Positions 51,933 to 59,714 of a stretch of DNA of 64,000 bases are shown piece by piece. This stretch comes from DAISWO01 sp036826295. Lineage in GTDB: Bacteria; Patescibacteriota; Saccharimonadia; Saccharimonadales; JAGQNJ01. Position numbers and translations under genes: made by a program. The stretch is from the NCBI GenBank assembly GCA_036826295.1, contig DAISWO010000001.1, positions 62,001-126,000 on the forward strand, read 5' to 3'. The notes beneath the pieces are model-generated. The model was not told where the DNA came from, ran no database searches, and was given only the letters and a program-made list of their open reading frames with translations. Within the stretch, counting starts at the first letter, position 1. Every line of letters starts with the position of its first letter.

Positions 51933-52661
51933 ATGTCAGAAACAATAACAATACCAGCTGAAACATCCGTGTCTGTTGAAAGAGATGAAAATCTCAGGCG
52001 ATTACTGGGCATGGATTATAACTATGCTTTAGATAGTGGATTATTAGATATATTTGCGCGAGATTCAGATACTGGTGATGACGGAGCGCTTCACATTCTA
52101 ACGGGTATAAGTAAAGAGACGCCTAATGGTGGTGAAGTAGTTGAAGGTTTTCATCACGCACCATCTGCTGAGTTAGTAACTAATAAGGGCGAAATGCAGA
52201 AGACATATGTATCAGGACCAGTCATGGGTAGTATTGCCGCAAAGAGACGCAATGAATACGTGCGGTATCCATTCGGCCCGCACAACAAGCATGTTGTTAT
52301 TGAAGGTAGACCTAAATTATCCGCTGATGATGATGGTAGCCAGGGTCTGAAATTCGCACGAAATAGTATGTATCCAGACGAATACGATCCGCTAGCAGTA
52401 CTTGAAACTGTAAAGTACGCATATGATTCGCGCGACCCAGAAGAGGACATAAGATCTGAGCGCCAAGGCGAAGTGCGTTTTGTTAACGAGTCAACCGCGC
52501 CTTTAATTGATGGTTTAAACGATGATGGTACACCAAAGACACCGCTTCGTATCAGGTTAGTTATGGATGAAGATCATAAAATAATTTCTGCAATCCCTGT
52601 ATCCAGACCTAACATTCTAAAATTGACAAAAGAGGAAATTGACGAACATTTAGGTTTGTAA
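51933..52661 (+). CDS. Lineage-specific protein with YPFG motif
   Basis: Not recognised. A 242-aa acidic soluble protein with a strand/turn-rich pattern (GRPKLSADDDGSQGLKFARN, LRIRLVMDEDHKIISAIPVS) and the motif VRYPFGPHNKHVVIEG that it shares with the protein encoded at 49938. No membrane segment or known catalytic motif. It lies 70 bases after murE in the same direction; the stretch between contains TAATATACTTATGG, a possible promoter. Confidence 0.6.
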   Translation: MSETITIPAETSVSVERDENLRRLLGMDYNYALDSGLLDIFARDSDTGDDGALHILTGISKETPNGGEVVEGFHHAPSAELVTNKGEMQKTYVSGPVMGSIAAKRRNEYVRYPFGPHNKHVVIEGRPKLSADDDGSQGLKFARNSMYPDEYDPLAVLETVKYAYDSRDPEEDIRSERQGEVRFVNESTAPLIDGLNDDGTPKTPLRIRLVMDEDHKIISAIPVSRPNILKLTKEEIDEHLGL

Positions 52662-52693
52662 AAAACGCATAATTGTGTTAGCATATATCTCTT

Positions 52694-53005
52694 ATGGATA
52701 AACGAGAATATATGGAGCCTGTTTTCACTGATTTGGCATTTGAAATATTTGCTGAAGCCGTAGGTGTAGAAGCAGTACGAAATGTATTCTCTCAAGATAA
52801 AGCAGCAAAAACTATTGGATGGGATAGAGGAGTAACGATAGAGAACAATGAGTATAGTTCATGGTGGACTGCTACTACTGATGAAAAAGATCTTTCGTTT
52901 GTCATTGGGTCATTTCGAATGACGATTCCATTAGATCGGGCTGAAAAAATTCTGGATACTTTTACTTCAGTTTACGACAACCACAAAAATGAAGGAACAG
53001 AATAA
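52694..53005 (+). CDS. Small hypothetical protein, 103 aa
   Basis: Not recognised. A soluble acidic protein with aromatic residues (SSWWTATTDEKDLSFVIGSF) and helical ends (TDLAFEIFAEAVGVEAVRNV; PLDRAEKILDTFTSVYDNHK). It lies 32 bases after the preceding hypothetical gene; a TATATC-like box lies just before the start, with no ribosome site. May form one transcription unit with its upstream neighbour. Confidence 0.55.
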   Translation: MDKREYMEPVFTDLAFEIFAEAVGVEAVRNVFSQDKAAKTIGWDRGVTIENNEYSSWWTATTDEKDLSFVIGSFRMTIPLDRAEKILDTFTSVYDNHKNEGTE

Positions 53006-53033
53006 TATTTATTCGTTAACTGTACAACTATCC

Positions 53034-53888
53034 TCATAAAGTTAATGTTGTGCAACGGATGTAGCCTCCACCTTTGAATAGCTCTGTAGCTGGGATAGTG
53101 ATTGTTTTAAACCCGGCATTCTCGATATCTTTTTTTAGTTTTGGGGCGTAGTGGCTCATGACCACCGCTTCGCCGTTTGAGACGAGATTGCAGGCAAAGC
53201 CTTTAACGGCTTCTTCGTAGGAGACTTCAATTTTTTCTATATCTGTTAGTTTGTCGATTTTTGCTTGGCTCTTGGGTGTAAAAGCCTCTCGGCACCAAGC
53301 GATTAGATTTGGCGAAAGTACTGCAATGGCAAGGTCGATATCGTAGAAAAAACTATCTGGCCAACCAGTTATTTTGTTAATAACTGGTTTTTTTTGTTTA
53401 TCTAGGGTTGGTATAGCCTGCAAGCTTATAACTTTATAGTCTAGATTTTTTGCTAAAAGATCATGGACTTCTCTGTCGGTTCTATAACCAGTGCCCGCAA
53501 AAAGATAATCACCACAAGGTAGGGCATCGCCTTGCCCGCTAAATTTTAAGCCTTTTGGTAAAAATACTAGTCGTTTTCCTAGCTTATTCAACACCTCAGC
53601 GGCGTAGTCTTCTTCATCGGTGCGCTTGTTTGGCAGTGAGGCCATAACAGCGGTGTCACCTCGGCAAAGTGCCCAATTGGCAGTATATACACCATCCTGG
53701 CAGCCTCTCGGTGGATGGACTTTAATAACTTCAACGCCAATGCTTTGCATAGCGTGTTTTATGGAATCGTGTTCTTGCTTAGCCTTAGCTAGATCTACTG
53801 GATTTGTGGCATCCATAAGAGCATTAATGGCGAACCCATCATTAAAGTAGTCAGCACCCGACATTAAAACTTTTGTATTTATAAGCAT
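53034..53888 (-). CDS. DDAH/amidinotransferase-superfamily hydrolase
   Basis: A 284-aa guanidino-group-modifying enzyme (dimethylarginine dimethylaminohydrolase or arginine deiminase branch). Visible features: N-terminal LMSGADYFNDGFAINALMDA, PPRGCQDGVYTANWALCRGD (substrate-binding D-x-V-Y-T-x-N), LKFSGQGDALP, TGYRTDRE, and the C-terminal KGGGYIRCTTL, whose Cys is the expected nucleophile with His in MSHYAPKL-type context. May release citrulline or ornithine precursors from arginine derivatives taken from the host or environment. I start at 53888 (a TACAAT box ends 8 bases before it); 42 bases of upstream open frame are excluded. Confidence 0.88.
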   Translation of the reverse strand: MLINTKVLMSGADYFNDGFAINALMDATNPVDLAKAKQEHDSIKHAMQSIGVEVIKVHPPRGCQDGVYTANWALCRGDTAVMASLPNKRTDEEDYAAEVLNKLGKRLVFLPKGLKFSGQGDALPCGDYLFAGTGYRTDREVHDLLAKNLDYKVISLQAIPTLDKQKKPVINKITGWPDSFFYDIDLAIAVLSPNLIAWCREAFTPKSQAKIDKLTDIEKIEVSYEEAVKGFACNLVSNGEAVVMSHYAPKLKKDIENAGFKTITIPATELFKGGGYIRCTTLTL

Positions 53889-53971
53889 TATCAAATATTG
53901 TACCGAAACCACTAGATAATAAAAGAACAATTCATGTTATTGTAATACTATTAAAAATATGTTAAAATAAC

Positions 53972-54724
53972 ATGATGACTAACTTCGAAAATTTGGGTAA
54001 GTTTGAAATAACCCAAGATGACGGTGCGGTATGGACAGCTTTTTACGATAGGCAACAGCCAGATGACAAATATCTTCTTATGACGAGTTCTGGAAGAGGC
54101 CTATTCTTGGGTGAAAAAGGCACACAGTTTCATGACTTAAAAGAACTATTTAGCGACTATCGAGATGCTGAAACTGAGGGCGAAGAATTTGATGGGAGAA
54201 GAAACTTTCTTGGAAAGGGACAACAAGCGACAGTTTATGGGATGGGTTGGCTTGCAGTTAGAGAAATACCTGGGAAACAGGGGTTATACAGAACAGTCTC
54301 AGAATTGCAATCTATGGATGAATTAGCTTGCGTTGTAGAAGGCGGCTTGCCTAGGTGGATAAATGTTCCACATATGTTTGCGTGTTATTCAGACCCAGAA
54401 CTTCAAAAAAGATATATGTTAATGCAAAGAATTGATTCGGGGCTTACTATAGAGGACGTAGTAAATTATCCAAATGTAGACGAACATGCTGCAAAACGAA
54501 CTCTAGCCGAGTTAGGCAGAGAGCCAAATGATAATGATAAAAGTGAACTCATACGATTATTTTCAACTGCGCGGTTTGTCATCGGTAAAGTTATTGAAGA
54601 AAGAGGTCGTGCACCAGAAAGTATGCTAGTCGATTGGGAGCATCGTAATGTGATTGTCGAAGCTCTCAGAACGCCGATAGCGGGAGAACGTTTTTCTTTA
54701 AGTATCATTGATCAATACAAGTAA
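53972..54724 (+). CDS. Kinase-like-fold protein, possibly catalytically altered
   Basis: A 250-aa protein with features of a truncated protein-kinase-like fold: glycine loop NFLGKGQQATVYGMGWLAVR (about residues 76-96), where the beta-3 lysine position holds Arg (AVREI); hinge-like YMLMQRIDSGLTIEDVV; and a loop with D-x4-N spacing (LVDWEHRNVIVE) followed by SIIDQYK at the very C-terminus, where DFG would lie. It stops there, with no activation segment or C-lobe. An N-terminal domain of about 70 residues precedes it. The assignment is tentative. TAAAAT lies close before the ATG pair at 53972/53975, with no ribosome site. Confidence 0.5.
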   Translation: MMTNFENLGKFEITQDDGAVWTAFYDRQQPDDKYLLMTSSGRGLFLGEKGTQFHDLKELFSDYRDAETEGEEFDGRRNFLGKGQQATVYGMGWLAVREIPGKQGLYRTVSELQSMDELACVVEGGLPRWINVPHMFACYSDPELQKRYMLMQRIDSGLTIEDVVNYPNVDEHAAKRTLAELGREPNDNDKSELIRLFSTARFVIGKVIEERGRAPESMLVDWEHRNVIVEALRTPIAGERFSLSIIDQYK

Positions 54725-54751
54725 TTAGCACTCGGGGGTTGCAAGTGCCAA
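54725..54751. promoter_or_regulatory. CIRCE-like operator of groESL
   Basis: TTAGCACTC (54725-54733), a 9-base spacer, then AAGTGCCAA (54743-54751): the left arm is a perfect match to CIRCE (TTAGCACTC-N9-GAGTGCTAA), the right arm has two mismatches. CIRCE binds the HrcA repressor. It lies 58 bases before groES. Confidence 0.85.
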
Positions 54752-54808
54752 TTTTGTTTTGTAAAATATGGCTTACCAAACATGTCAAATAATTGAAGGA
54801 GGAAGATT

Positions 54809-55078
54809 ATGGCAATACCCATTAATCCATTAGCAGGTTACGTGGTGGTACAGGCAGAGGACGCCGAAAAAAAGACATCGAGCGGGCTATATCTACCTGA
54901 CAGTGCCAAGGAAAAACCAAAAACAGCCAAAGTTGTAGCAGTAGGAGAAGGCATTAACGACGTTAAAGTTGGCCAGAGAGTAATTTATAAAAATGAATAC
55001 GAAGCGACGACGGTAAAAGTAAGCGACGAAGAATACACGCTAGTTTTTATTAAAAATATAATCGCAACCGTAAAATAG
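54809..55078 (+). CDS. groES: Co-chaperonin GroES
   Basis: An 89-aa lid of the GroEL chamber. Reads NPLAGYVVVQAEDAEKKTSS, with the mobile loop GLYLPDSAKEKPKTAKVVAV, then GEGINDVKVGQRVIYKNEYE and YTLVFIKNIIATVK. Slightly shorter than typical (about 95 aa). A strong AAGGAGGAAG ribosome site precedes the start. Forms an operon with groEL (10 bases between them) behind a CIRCE-like operator. Confidence 0.95.
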   Translation: MAIPINPLAGYVVVQAEDAEKKTSSGLYLPDSAKEKPKTAKVVAVGEGINDVKVGQRVIYKNEYEATTVKVSDEEYTLVFIKNIIATVK

Positions 55079-55088
55079 GAGGTTTTTG

Positions 55089-56738
55089 ATGGCAAATAGA
55101 GTTTTTTATGACGAAGATGCACGCAGGCGAGTGCTTGAGGGTGCTAGGATTTTGTATGAAGCAGTAAAAACTACCATGGGACCTAAAGGCCGTAATGTAA
55201 TTATCGATAAAGCTTACGGAAACCCAACTGTAACGCATGACGGTGTAACTGTGGCAAAAGGTGTAGAGATTGAGGACAAAGATGACGAGACACTCGGCTA
55301 TAAAGTTGGAGCAGAATTAATTAAACAAGCAGCGAATAAGATGAATGACGTAGCCGGTGATGGGACAACAACCGTTACTGTGCTTACTTTTCATATTCTA
55401 AATGAAGCAAATAAACTTATTGCAGCTGGGCATAACCCAATGCTACTGCGAAAAGGCTTAGAGCAAGCGGCGCACGATGTTATTAAACAGCTTGCTGGGA
55501 TGAGCGAGGACATCAAAGCAAACCAAAAACGTGTGGCAGAAGTAGCAACAATCTCGGCTGGTGATAGTCAGATTGGCGACATGATTGCTGATGTTATTAG
55601 CAAAGTTGGTAAAGATGGTGTTGTAACTGTTGAAGAAGGTCAAAGTTTAGAACTAGAGAGTGAAGTCGTAGAAGGCTTTACTATGGACCGTGGTTTTGTT
55701 AGTCCGTACATGGTTACCGATACTACCCGCATGGAAGCGGTTGTTGATAAACCTGTTATTGTAGTTACTGATAAAAAAATAAGTTCTGTTCAAGAGTTTT
55801 TGCCTATACTCGAGAAGGCTGCTAACGAAGGCAAAAAAGATCTAATAATTATTGCTGATGATGTCGAAGGGGAAGTACTTGGCACGTTAATTCTAAACAA
55901 ATTAAAGGGCGTCTTAAATGCTGTGGCTGTTAAGGCCCCAAGCTTTGGCGATCGACGTAAAGAAGAGTTGCAAGATATTGCGACATTAACCGGTGCGACA
56001 GTAATTAGCGAAGACCAAGGTCATACCTTTGAGAACATGGCTGAGCAAGACGTTTTTGGATCTGCTAGAAAAGTAATTGTCACAAAGGACGACACCACAA
56101 TTGTTGAGGGTGCAGGTTCAGCATCTGCCGTAAAAGCTCGCATTGCTCAAATAACGTCTCAGGCTAATATCGCAACCAGTGAATATGACAAAGAAAGCCT
56201 AGATAAACGACGAGCCGCCTTGCAGGGCAAAGTTGCAGTCATCAAAGTTGGTGGAGCGACCGAAACCGAGATAGAAGAAAAGAAATATCGTGTTGACGAT
56301 GCAGTAGCAGCTGTAAAAGCGGCACTAGACGAGGGTATTGTCGCCGGCGGAGGCGTAACGCTTGCCGAACTTAGCGAGAAAATTGTTGTTGAAGCTAGCG
56401 ATGACCTTGCGCATGGAAAACAACTATTAAAGACAGCTCTACTTCGTCCATTCTACGAACTACTTCAAAATTCTGGTTTAAATCCTGATGAGTGGTGGCC
56501 ACAAGTGCGCAAAGCAAAATCAGGACAGGGCATAGACGTAACTAAACCGACCAAGCTTGTTGATTTAAAAAGTACTGGAATAGTTGACCCTACTAGGGTA
56601 ACTCGCGAAGCCGTACAAAGCTCTGTATCAATTGCTGGGACTGCCATGACTATGGGCGCATTAGTTGTAGAAGTTCCAAAGGAAGAATCAGCCCCAGCTG
56701 GTGGCGGTATGCCCGGCGGCGGCATGATGGGAATGTAG
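55089..56738 (+). CDS. groEL: Chaperonin GroEL
   Basis: 60-kDa ATP-dependent folding chamber, 549 aa. Recognised by YEAVKTTMGPKGRNVIIDKA, THDGVTVAKGVEIEDK, NDVAGDGTTTVTVL, the apical region GFTMDRGFVSPYMVTDT, VKAPSFGDRRKEELQDIATL, AAVKAALDEGIVAGGGVTLA and the Gly/Met-rich C-terminal tail ending GGGMPGGGMMGM. The start is the ATG at 55089, with GGAGG 6 bases upstream; an in-frame TTG one codon earlier is ignored. It ends 14 bases before the stop of a convergent hypothetical gene. Confidence 0.98.
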   Translation: MANRVFYDEDARRRVLEGARILYEAVKTTMGPKGRNVIIDKAYGNPTVTHDGVTVAKGVEIEDKDDETLGYKVGAELIKQAANKMNDVAGDGTTTVTVLTFHILNEANKLIAAGHNPMLLRKGLEQAAHDVIKQLAGMSEDIKANQKRVAEVATISAGDSQIGDMIADVISKVGKDGVVTVEEGQSLELESEVVEGFTMDRGFVSPYMVTDTTRMEAVVDKPVIVVTDKKISSVQEFLPILEKAANEGKKDLIIIADDVEGEVLGTLILNKLKGVLNAVAVKAPSFGDRRKEELQDIATLTGATVISEDQGHTFENMAEQDVFGSARKVIVTKDDTTIVEGAGSASAVKARIAQITSQANIATSEYDKESLDKRRAALQGKVAVIKVGGATETEIEEKKYRVDDAVAAVKAALDEGIVAGGGVTLAELSEKIVVEASDDLAHGKQLLKTALLRPFYELLQNSGLNPDEWWPQVRKAKSGQGIDVTKPTKLVDLKSTGIVDPTRVTREAVQSSVSIAGTAMTMGALVVEVPKEESAPAGGGMPGGGMMGM

Positions 56739-56752
56739 TCCCCGCGATAACT

Positions 56753-57505
56753 TTATTTAAAAGTTCGGGGAGTTGGGTTAGTCGACGACAGTAGAGAGCT
56801 AACAGCAGAGCCCAGCCAGTGACAACTTTCCGCGATTGCGTATCGGTCACGGAGTTCGCTATTAAAGTTGCGTACATTATCTCCAGCTCTATCGGCATTT
56901 TTGTATACCCGTTCTCGCCACATAATTTGACTGCGAGCTTGCAGATTTAGCTTCTCGCCTTCTCTTGTGACTCTTCCTGCAAATGCTACATTCTGTATAG
57001 ATTTTGTTTTGTGATATATATCGTATTCTTGGTGTAGATCATCAAAAGCAATTTCTACCCAGATGAATGAGCTACCTTCATCCAATTCTTGTCTGTACCA
57101 CTGCAGAAAACTACCGCCATGTGGTCTTAACTCCACATTTTCAGGTGAGGCCACAACGAATTGTACGCGTGATGACCCTTCGCCGTCAGCAATGCCGATA
57201 TTAGCTATTGGTCCATCTGGCGATCCATAGATTAGCTCGTGGCTTGTTCCGCTACCTTCTCGATGTAAAACATTCCCTGGCGCGTTCGGTATTTTGCGAA
57301 AATTTGTTGCTGATGGCCTAGAAAGTTTATCCTGTAAAGCTCTAAGGTTCTGGGATATGCCTCTGATGCATGTTTGCATATATCCATGATCGGCCTCCCA
57401 TAAGACGTCTTGTTCGGGTACAATTTTTGCCCTGTGTAATGTATCGCTTAATCCATGATTTCTGCGCAGTGTTCCTGATGTTTGTAATTCAAATATATTT
57501 TCCAT
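56753..57505 (-). CDS. Hypothetical protein, 250 aa
   Basis: Not recognised. Soluble, with alternating strands and helices (DGEGSSRVQFVVASPENVEL, SSFIWVEIAFDDLHQEYDIY, SIQNVAFAGRVTREGEKLNL) and an Arg/Asn-rich C-terminal helix region. I start at the ATG at 57505, with AGAGGAAA 7 bases upstream; the open frame extends to 57562 but overlaps the previous gene. It is the last of three leftward genes behind the attenuator-like leader. Confidence 0.6.
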   Translation of the reverse strand: MENIFELQTSGTLRRNHGLSDTLHRAKIVPEQDVLWEADHGYMQTCIRGISQNLRALQDKLSRPSATNFRKIPNAPGNVLHREGSGTSHELIYGSPDGPIANIGIADGEGSSRVQFVVASPENVELRPHGGSFLQWYRQELDEGSSFIWVEIAFDDLHQEYDIYHKTKSIQNVAFAGRVTREGEKLNLQARSQIMWRERVYKNADRAGDNVRNFNSELRDRYAIAESCHWLGSAVSSLLSSTNPTPRTFK

Positions 57506-57521
57506 ATTGATTTCCTCTCTA

Positions 57522-57860
57522 TCAGTGAAGCTCGTCTTGCTTTTTAAAAATACGAACTCCACGGTTTAATATTGGTTCTTGGCCGGGCAATATTGTGACG
57601 TGAGGTCCCATTAGAGCGCCGGCTTGTAAATGTAAATGGGCTTTTTCATGAAAACTTAGCACTCGTCGCAGATCTGATTCAAATTCATCAGGATCTACTA
57701 GGCAAATCCCACCAATCCAGCTATAACCGTTGGCTAGAAATGCATCATATCTTTTAACAGCCTCATTCATCTCAAAATATGGTGGTATTTCCTCAAGATG
57801 ATAAAGACTGTGTGTTGCCTCTGGCGAATAGTGTCCTATAACTTTCTGCATAGTAATCAC
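57522..57860 (-). CDS. Hypothetical protein, tandem paralogue (second)
   Basis: Not recognised. 112 aa, soluble. The C-terminal half GALMGPHVTILPGQEP...RGVRIFKK aligns with GALVGPWAIDFPEMN...SGIVFFKRP of the upstream gene, and the N-terminal halves share YFEMNEA/WSDSEA and Y-x-W/I-I-G patterns, so the two are tandem paralogues. The start overlaps the upstream stop by 4 bases (57857-57860): translational coupling. Confidence 0.65.
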   Translation of the reverse strand: MITMQKVIGHYSPEATHSLYHLEEIPPYFEMNEAVKRYDAFLANGYSWIGGICLVDPDEFESDLRRVLSFHEKAHLHLQAGALMGPHVTILPGQEPILNRGVRIFKKQDELH

Positions 57861-58252
57861 CTAGATATATCCCGAATGGAATTCGGTCTTTTAAAAAAAA
57901 CTATTCCTGACAAAAGTTCAGTCCGATTCATTTCAGGGAAGTCTATCGCCCACGGACCGACCAGCGCTCCGTATGATAGTAGTTCTTGCGCCGCTATGTC
58001 TTGGTTTAATATTTGACGGATCGGAAAATCTTCGAGATCGTCATCCCACTCTATATGACTAATCGGTAGATACCCGAGATAGCCAAATTCACGAAAACGA
58101 ATTCGTGCCTCTGAATCACTCCAAGTAGGAGTAGTCTCGTATCTAAAATATTGTTCGTGCGTAATATCTGGGTCATAAAACCTAGGGCTCAATAAACCGT
58201 TGTTATCGACGTATGGTCGATGATGTTCGCTATAATCTGATGGTGTTAACAT
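57857..58252 (-). CDS. Hypothetical protein, tandem paralogue (first)
   Basis: Not recognised. 131 aa, aromatic-rich and acidic (PRFYDPDITHEQYFRYETTP, FREFGYLGYLPISHIEWDDD), C-terminal GALVGPWAIDFPEMNRTELL and KRPNSIRDISR. First gene of the three-gene leftward unit, paralogous to the next. It follows a leader of about 140 bases that can form alternative hairpins, so it is likely controlled by premature termination. Confidence 0.65.
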   Translation of the reverse strand: MLTPSDYSEHHRPYVDNNGLLSPRFYDPDITHEQYFRYETTPTWSDSEARIRFREFGYLGYLPISHIEWDDDLEDFPIRQILNQDIAAQELLSYGALVGPWAIDFPEMNRTELLSGIVFFKRPNSIRDISR

Positions 58253-58276
58253 AATTTATCCATATTTTGTTCATTT

Positions 58277-58350
58277 AAAAAGTCCCGGTGTTTTTGCCTT
58301 AACACGCGGGACTTTTTAGTCAATAAAAAAGAGTATACGTGCTAAGGCCG
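58277..58350 (-). promoter_or_regulatory. Putative transcription attenuator (terminator/antiterminator leader)
   Basis: On the leftward transcript a stem AAAAAGTCCCG/CGGGACTTTTT (58307-58317 with 58277-58287), extended inside by GTGTT/AACAC, ends in a T-run: a typical intrinsic terminator in front of the first gene. Upstream in the same leader GCCTTAGCACG (58348 to 58338) is complementary over 11 bases (one G-U) to CGTGTTAAGGC (58306 to 58296), which overlaps the inner terminator stem, so the two pairings exclude each other. Confidence 0.6.
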
Positions 58351-58399
58351 TAGTTTCTCTTTCTTAAATTGATTGCTGAATGTAAAACTCATTGGTACA

Positions 58400-58427
58400 A
58401 TCATAACATAATATGTTGATAGGTCAA
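58400..58427 (-). promoter_or_regulatory. Promoter of the attenuated leftward operon
   Basis: On the minus strand TTGACC (58422-58427), a 16-base spacer and TATGAT (58400-58405). Transcription would begin at about 58393, giving a leader of about 140 bases that contains the alternative hairpins. Confidence 0.6.
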
Positions 58428-58525
58428 TATTTATCTCTTAAGTTTTTAGGATTCATACAAGAAGTTGCAAAAATTACTAAAATCTAGTATTATAGTGCTA
58501 TAGGTTTTAAAGGGGAGACGAAGAT

Positions 58526-58981
58526 ATGGCTATTTGGCCGTTTAACAAGAAAAAATTAGATCAATCAATGTTGCCTGATGAAGTGTCAGAATACTATAAA
58601 GACGAAAAAGTTCGAACTGGCCGACCTGCATGGGTGTCAGGGCTCTTAACTGTACTTGTTACGGCGTTTTTAGCAGTAGTTTTATTTTTTGGTGGTAGAT
58701 GGATTTACCAGTCAATTTTTGGCAATAATGACGAAAGTAAAGAGACTGCGACTACTTCAGAAGAAAAAGACCAAACAAAAGGAACTCAATCTGACAATCA
58801 AGACGATTTAACTGATCCTTCTGACAATGCTGGACCTACACAAGATGATAGTAACGTCGCAGATAGTGACGATGGTGAAGCAGATCAAACTCCATCATCT
58901 GGCGCAGAACCAGAGGCAACACCATCTACTGGTGCAACAGAGATACCAAACACCGGCCCCGGCCCTGGCGGATTACAGTAA
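58526..58981 (+). CDS. Single-pass protein with disordered acidic exterior and PNTG end
   Basis: A 151-aa protein: cytoplasmic N-terminus (WPFNKKKLDQSMLPDEVSEY), one membrane helix (WVSGLLTVLVTAFLAVVLFF, about residues 33-55), then about 90 residues of Asp/Ser/Thr/Gln-rich disordered sequence ending EIPNTGPGPGGLQ. The IPNTG is sortase-like but lacks the hydrophobic and basic tail of a sorting signal, and the helix is at the wrong end, so I do not call it a sortase substrate. GGGGAG precedes the start. Probably a surface-exposed tail protein. Confidence 0.65.
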   Translation: MAIWPFNKKKLDQSMLPDEVSEYYKDEKVRTGRPAWVSGLLTVLVTAFLAVVLFFGGRWIYQSIFGNNDESKETATTSEEKDQTKGTQSDNQDDLTDPSDNAGPTQDDSNVADSDDGEADQTPSSGAEPEATPSTGATEIPNTGPGPGGLQ

Positions 58982-59050
58982 ATACTTTTTTACTTTGTAT
59001 CGTCAAAGTTATTCATGACAGGTCGGATGCCGAGGCCCATCAATCGGTGT

Positions 59051-59644
59051 TTATTTATTTTTGTTGGTAAAGTAGTTTATCTCGTTAACGATATCTAACA
59101 TCGCTTGAGCACGTTTTTTATCATCTTTGATTTCTTTGGCAGCATTAAAAACTGTTCCGATTAGAGACTGATCATCAGTAGCCTGAATCATCATTAGAAG
59201 CGTCATGGTCTTTTCTTCTGGTGTTTGGTCGAGTTTGTCGATTAATGGTGAAAGTTCTTCTAGAGCACTGCGCTTGATATCCATTAGCTCGCTGGATGGG
59301 GCAGGGGACGTATCAGTAGCTTTAATAGAAAAATCAACACTGTCTTCGGTCTTCTCTTCCGGTTCGTCACTAGCCGGTACTATTGGGTCGTCGGACGAAG
59401 ACTTATCGTCGTCGTTATCGTTGCTAGATGGAGTATCGGTAGGATCTGTGGATGCGTTAATGCCTTCTACGATCTCGTTTATATCTTTATCTTGATTATC
59501 ATTAGTTGAATCATCAGTATCGTCATCAGACGTGCTCGATGTGTTGTCGTCTACTCCTAATAGTTTTTCGTCTACAGGTGTAGTACTAATTGGATGGATA
59601 ACGTTATTGTCTTCTTTTTTATCTTCTTTGTCGTGCCCGAACAT
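59051..59644 (-). CDS. Acidic disordered protein, 197 aa
   Basis: Not recognised. The first about 125 residues are extremely rich in Asp, Ser, Thr and Asn (for example STSDDDTDDSTNDNQDKDIN), surely disordered; the last about 70 residues are helical (SALEELSPLIDKLDQTPEEK...IGTVFNAAKEIKDDKKRAQA). No membrane segment. It could be a flexible scaffold or adaptor. GGGGGCAC precedes the start, a weak ribosome site. Confidence 0.6.
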   Translation of the reverse strand: MFGHDKEDKKEDNNVIHPISTTPVDEKLLGVDDNTSSTSDDDTDDSTNDNQDKDINEIVEGINASTDPTDTPSSNDNDDDKSSSDDPIVPASDEPEEKTEDSVDFSIKATDTSPAPSSELMDIKRSALEELSPLIDKLDQTPEEKTMTLLMMIQATDDQSLIGTVFNAAKEIKDDKKRAQAMLDIVNEINYFTNKNK

Positions 59645-59714
59645 AGTGCCCCCTTAATAATGTATGATTATAATGGATATTATATAGTAATCAATCAAAA
59701 GTTTGGAGCGATAG

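Noticed and set aside
58934..58978. Sortase sorting signal (PNTG) at the end of the 58526 protein
   Set aside because: There is no hydrophobic stretch and basic tail after the motif, and the only membrane helix is near the N-terminus.
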